This document shows, one piece after another, positions 7,156 through 7,692 of a stretch of 7,692 nt of DNA. Source of the stretch: Desulfuromusa sp. (GTDB taxonomy: Bacteria > Desulfobacterota > Desulfuromonadia > Desulfuromonadales > Geopsychrobacteraceae); contig JAGLDI010000091.1 of NCBI GenBank assembly GCA_023145655.1, positions 1 through 7,692 on the forward strand, written 5' to 3'. Every line of letters starts with the position of its first letter. Positions within the stretch are counted from its first letter, which is position 1. Under the pieces are notes generated by a model. That model was given only the letters and a program-made list of their open reading frames with translations. It searched no databases and had not been told where the DNA came from. Both the position numbers and the translations under genes were made by a program.

Positions 7156-7240
7156 CCCCGCAGAATAGATGCTAGAGTAGATTAAAAGTTACTAAAATAA
7201 ATGCGTGGTTTACAATTTCACCCGAAGGGCACGAAACATA

Positions 7241-7692
7241 ATGCCAAGCAGAGAAAAAGACTCCTACAACATCAGGTCAGTTGAAAATGCTCTGCATCTA
7301 TTGGAAGCTTTGGCAGATGAAGAAAACCAATGCAGCCTTGCCCAATTAAGTCAACGGCTGGACATGACCAAAGCGAGCCTGTTCAGACTTATGGCAACTT
7401 TTGAGAATCATGGTTATGTTGAACGTGGGCAGATGTCGGGAGAATATCAACTGGGCTTAGCTGCCTTCGAGGTGAGTCAAAAGCTCCTTTCAAAAATGAC
7501 TCTACTGCGCAAAGCTAGACCAACAATGGCTCAGTTGGCACGACAGTGTAATGAAACCGTTTATCTGGTTGTCCAACGACATCATGAAGTGCTCTTTCTG
7601 GAGATGATGGACAATGATCAGAAAGTTAAGGTTGTCCCACTGACCAGTCAACGTTTTCCGTTACAGGACTGTGCGGCAGGGAAAATCTTTTT
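7241..7692 (+). CDS. IclR-family transcriptional regulator, N-terminal part, cut by window edge
   Basis: The visible 150 residues carry the IclR-type winged helix-turn-helix at about residues 9-72: YNIRSVENALHLLEALAD leads into a helix-turn-helix in LAQLSQRLDMTKASLFRLMATF and a wing in HGYVERGQMSGEYQLG. The beginning of the ligand-binding IclR domain follows (LRKARPTMAQLARQCNETVYLVVQ, then PLQDCAAGKIF, the equivalent of the family's conserved xxTAxGKA stretch). IclR proteins are dimeric or tetrameric regulators that sense small carboxylates or aromatic compounds and often control an adjacent catabolic operon. The ATG at 7241 has a GAAGGG ribosome site about 11 nt upstream, and no in-frame start lies before it. 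It diverges from trpE. Whether it regulates trp, itself or a gene to the right cannot be told here. Confidence 0.93.
   Translation, partial: MPSREKDSYNIRSVENALHLLEALADEENQCSLAQLSQRLDMTKASLFRLMATFENHGYVERGQMSGEYQLGLAAFEVSQKLLSKMTLLRKARPTMAQLARQCNETVYLVVQRHHEVLFLEMMDNDQKVKVVPLTSQRFPLQDCAAGKIF

Larger units (their letters stand above)
6644..7240. other. Divergent, AT-rich intergenic control region between trpE and the IclR gene
   Basis: About 600 bases without a credible full-length gene. The part from about 6835 to 7075 is strongly AT-rich, with A/T tracts such as the T8 run near 6983-6990 and an imperfect 17-19 bp tandem repeat (7023-7039 and 7040-7058). It contains candidate promoters for both directions, a cluster of TTGAT/ATCAA half-sites at 6855-6902, and two very short minus-strand reading frames with Trp codons (6785-6813 and 7056-7103). 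No clear intrinsic terminator or complete attenuator precedes trpE, and I see no TrpR-type operator of the enterobacterial ACTAGT kind. Confidence 0.6.

Noticed and set aside
6644..7240. T-box, TRAP-binding GAG/UAG triplet array or enterobacterial TrpR operator
   Set aside because: I found no T-box consensus, no regularly spaced triplet series and no ACTAGT-type operator upstream of trpE.
7201..7284. 27-residue plus-strand frame overlapping the IclR gene start
   Set aside because: No ribosome site, out of frame with the clear IclR start at 7241, and the upstream sequence is AT-rich leader.

Overview
This window holds an almost complete tryptophan biosynthesis operon, all on the minus strand and in the order trpE-trpG-trpD-trpC-trpF-trpB. 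A DEAD-box RNA helicase gene follows trpB and runs off the left edge. To the right, across a non-coding region of about 600 bp, an IclR-family regulator starts on the plus strand and runs off the right edge. All six Trp enzymes look intact, with their expected catalytic motifs. Protein style, moderate GC and the kind of intergenic repeats suggest a Desulfuromonadales/Geobacter-like deltaproteobacterium (Desulfobacterota). This is an inference from sequence style, not a database match.

Layout from right to left, in the direction of trp transcription. 7241-7692 (+): start of the IclR-type regulator, with a good sigma70-like promoter at 7127-7155. 6644-7240: AT-rich divergent control region with a cluster of TTGAT/ATCAA half-sites, a possible trpE promoter close to the gene, and two tiny reading frames containing Trp codons. 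5162-6643 trpE; 4580-5146 trpG, 15 nt later. 4418-4579: gap holding a long hairpin with 18-bp perfect arms built from a dispersed-repeat motif. 3368-4417 trpD and 2580-3371 trpC overlap (GTGA). 2155-2579: about 425 bp of non-coding DNA rich in palindromes. 1540-2154 trpF and 344-1543 trpB overlap (ATGA). 1-344: helicase start, overlapping the trpB stop (TAATG).

Together the enzymes carry chorismate to tryptophan. TrpE/TrpG make anthranilate, TrpD adds phosphoribosyl, TrpF isomerises, TrpC closes the indole-glycerol phosphate ring, and TrpB joins indole to serine. TrpA, the usual partner of TrpB, is not at its expected place after trpB. The two structured islands divide the operon into three tightly coupled blocks (E-G, D-C, F-B-helicase).

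I do not see an unmistakably new system. The most unusual features are the two repeat islands inside an otherwise compact operon, the helicase coupled to trpB where trpA is expected, and the unexplained divergent control region.
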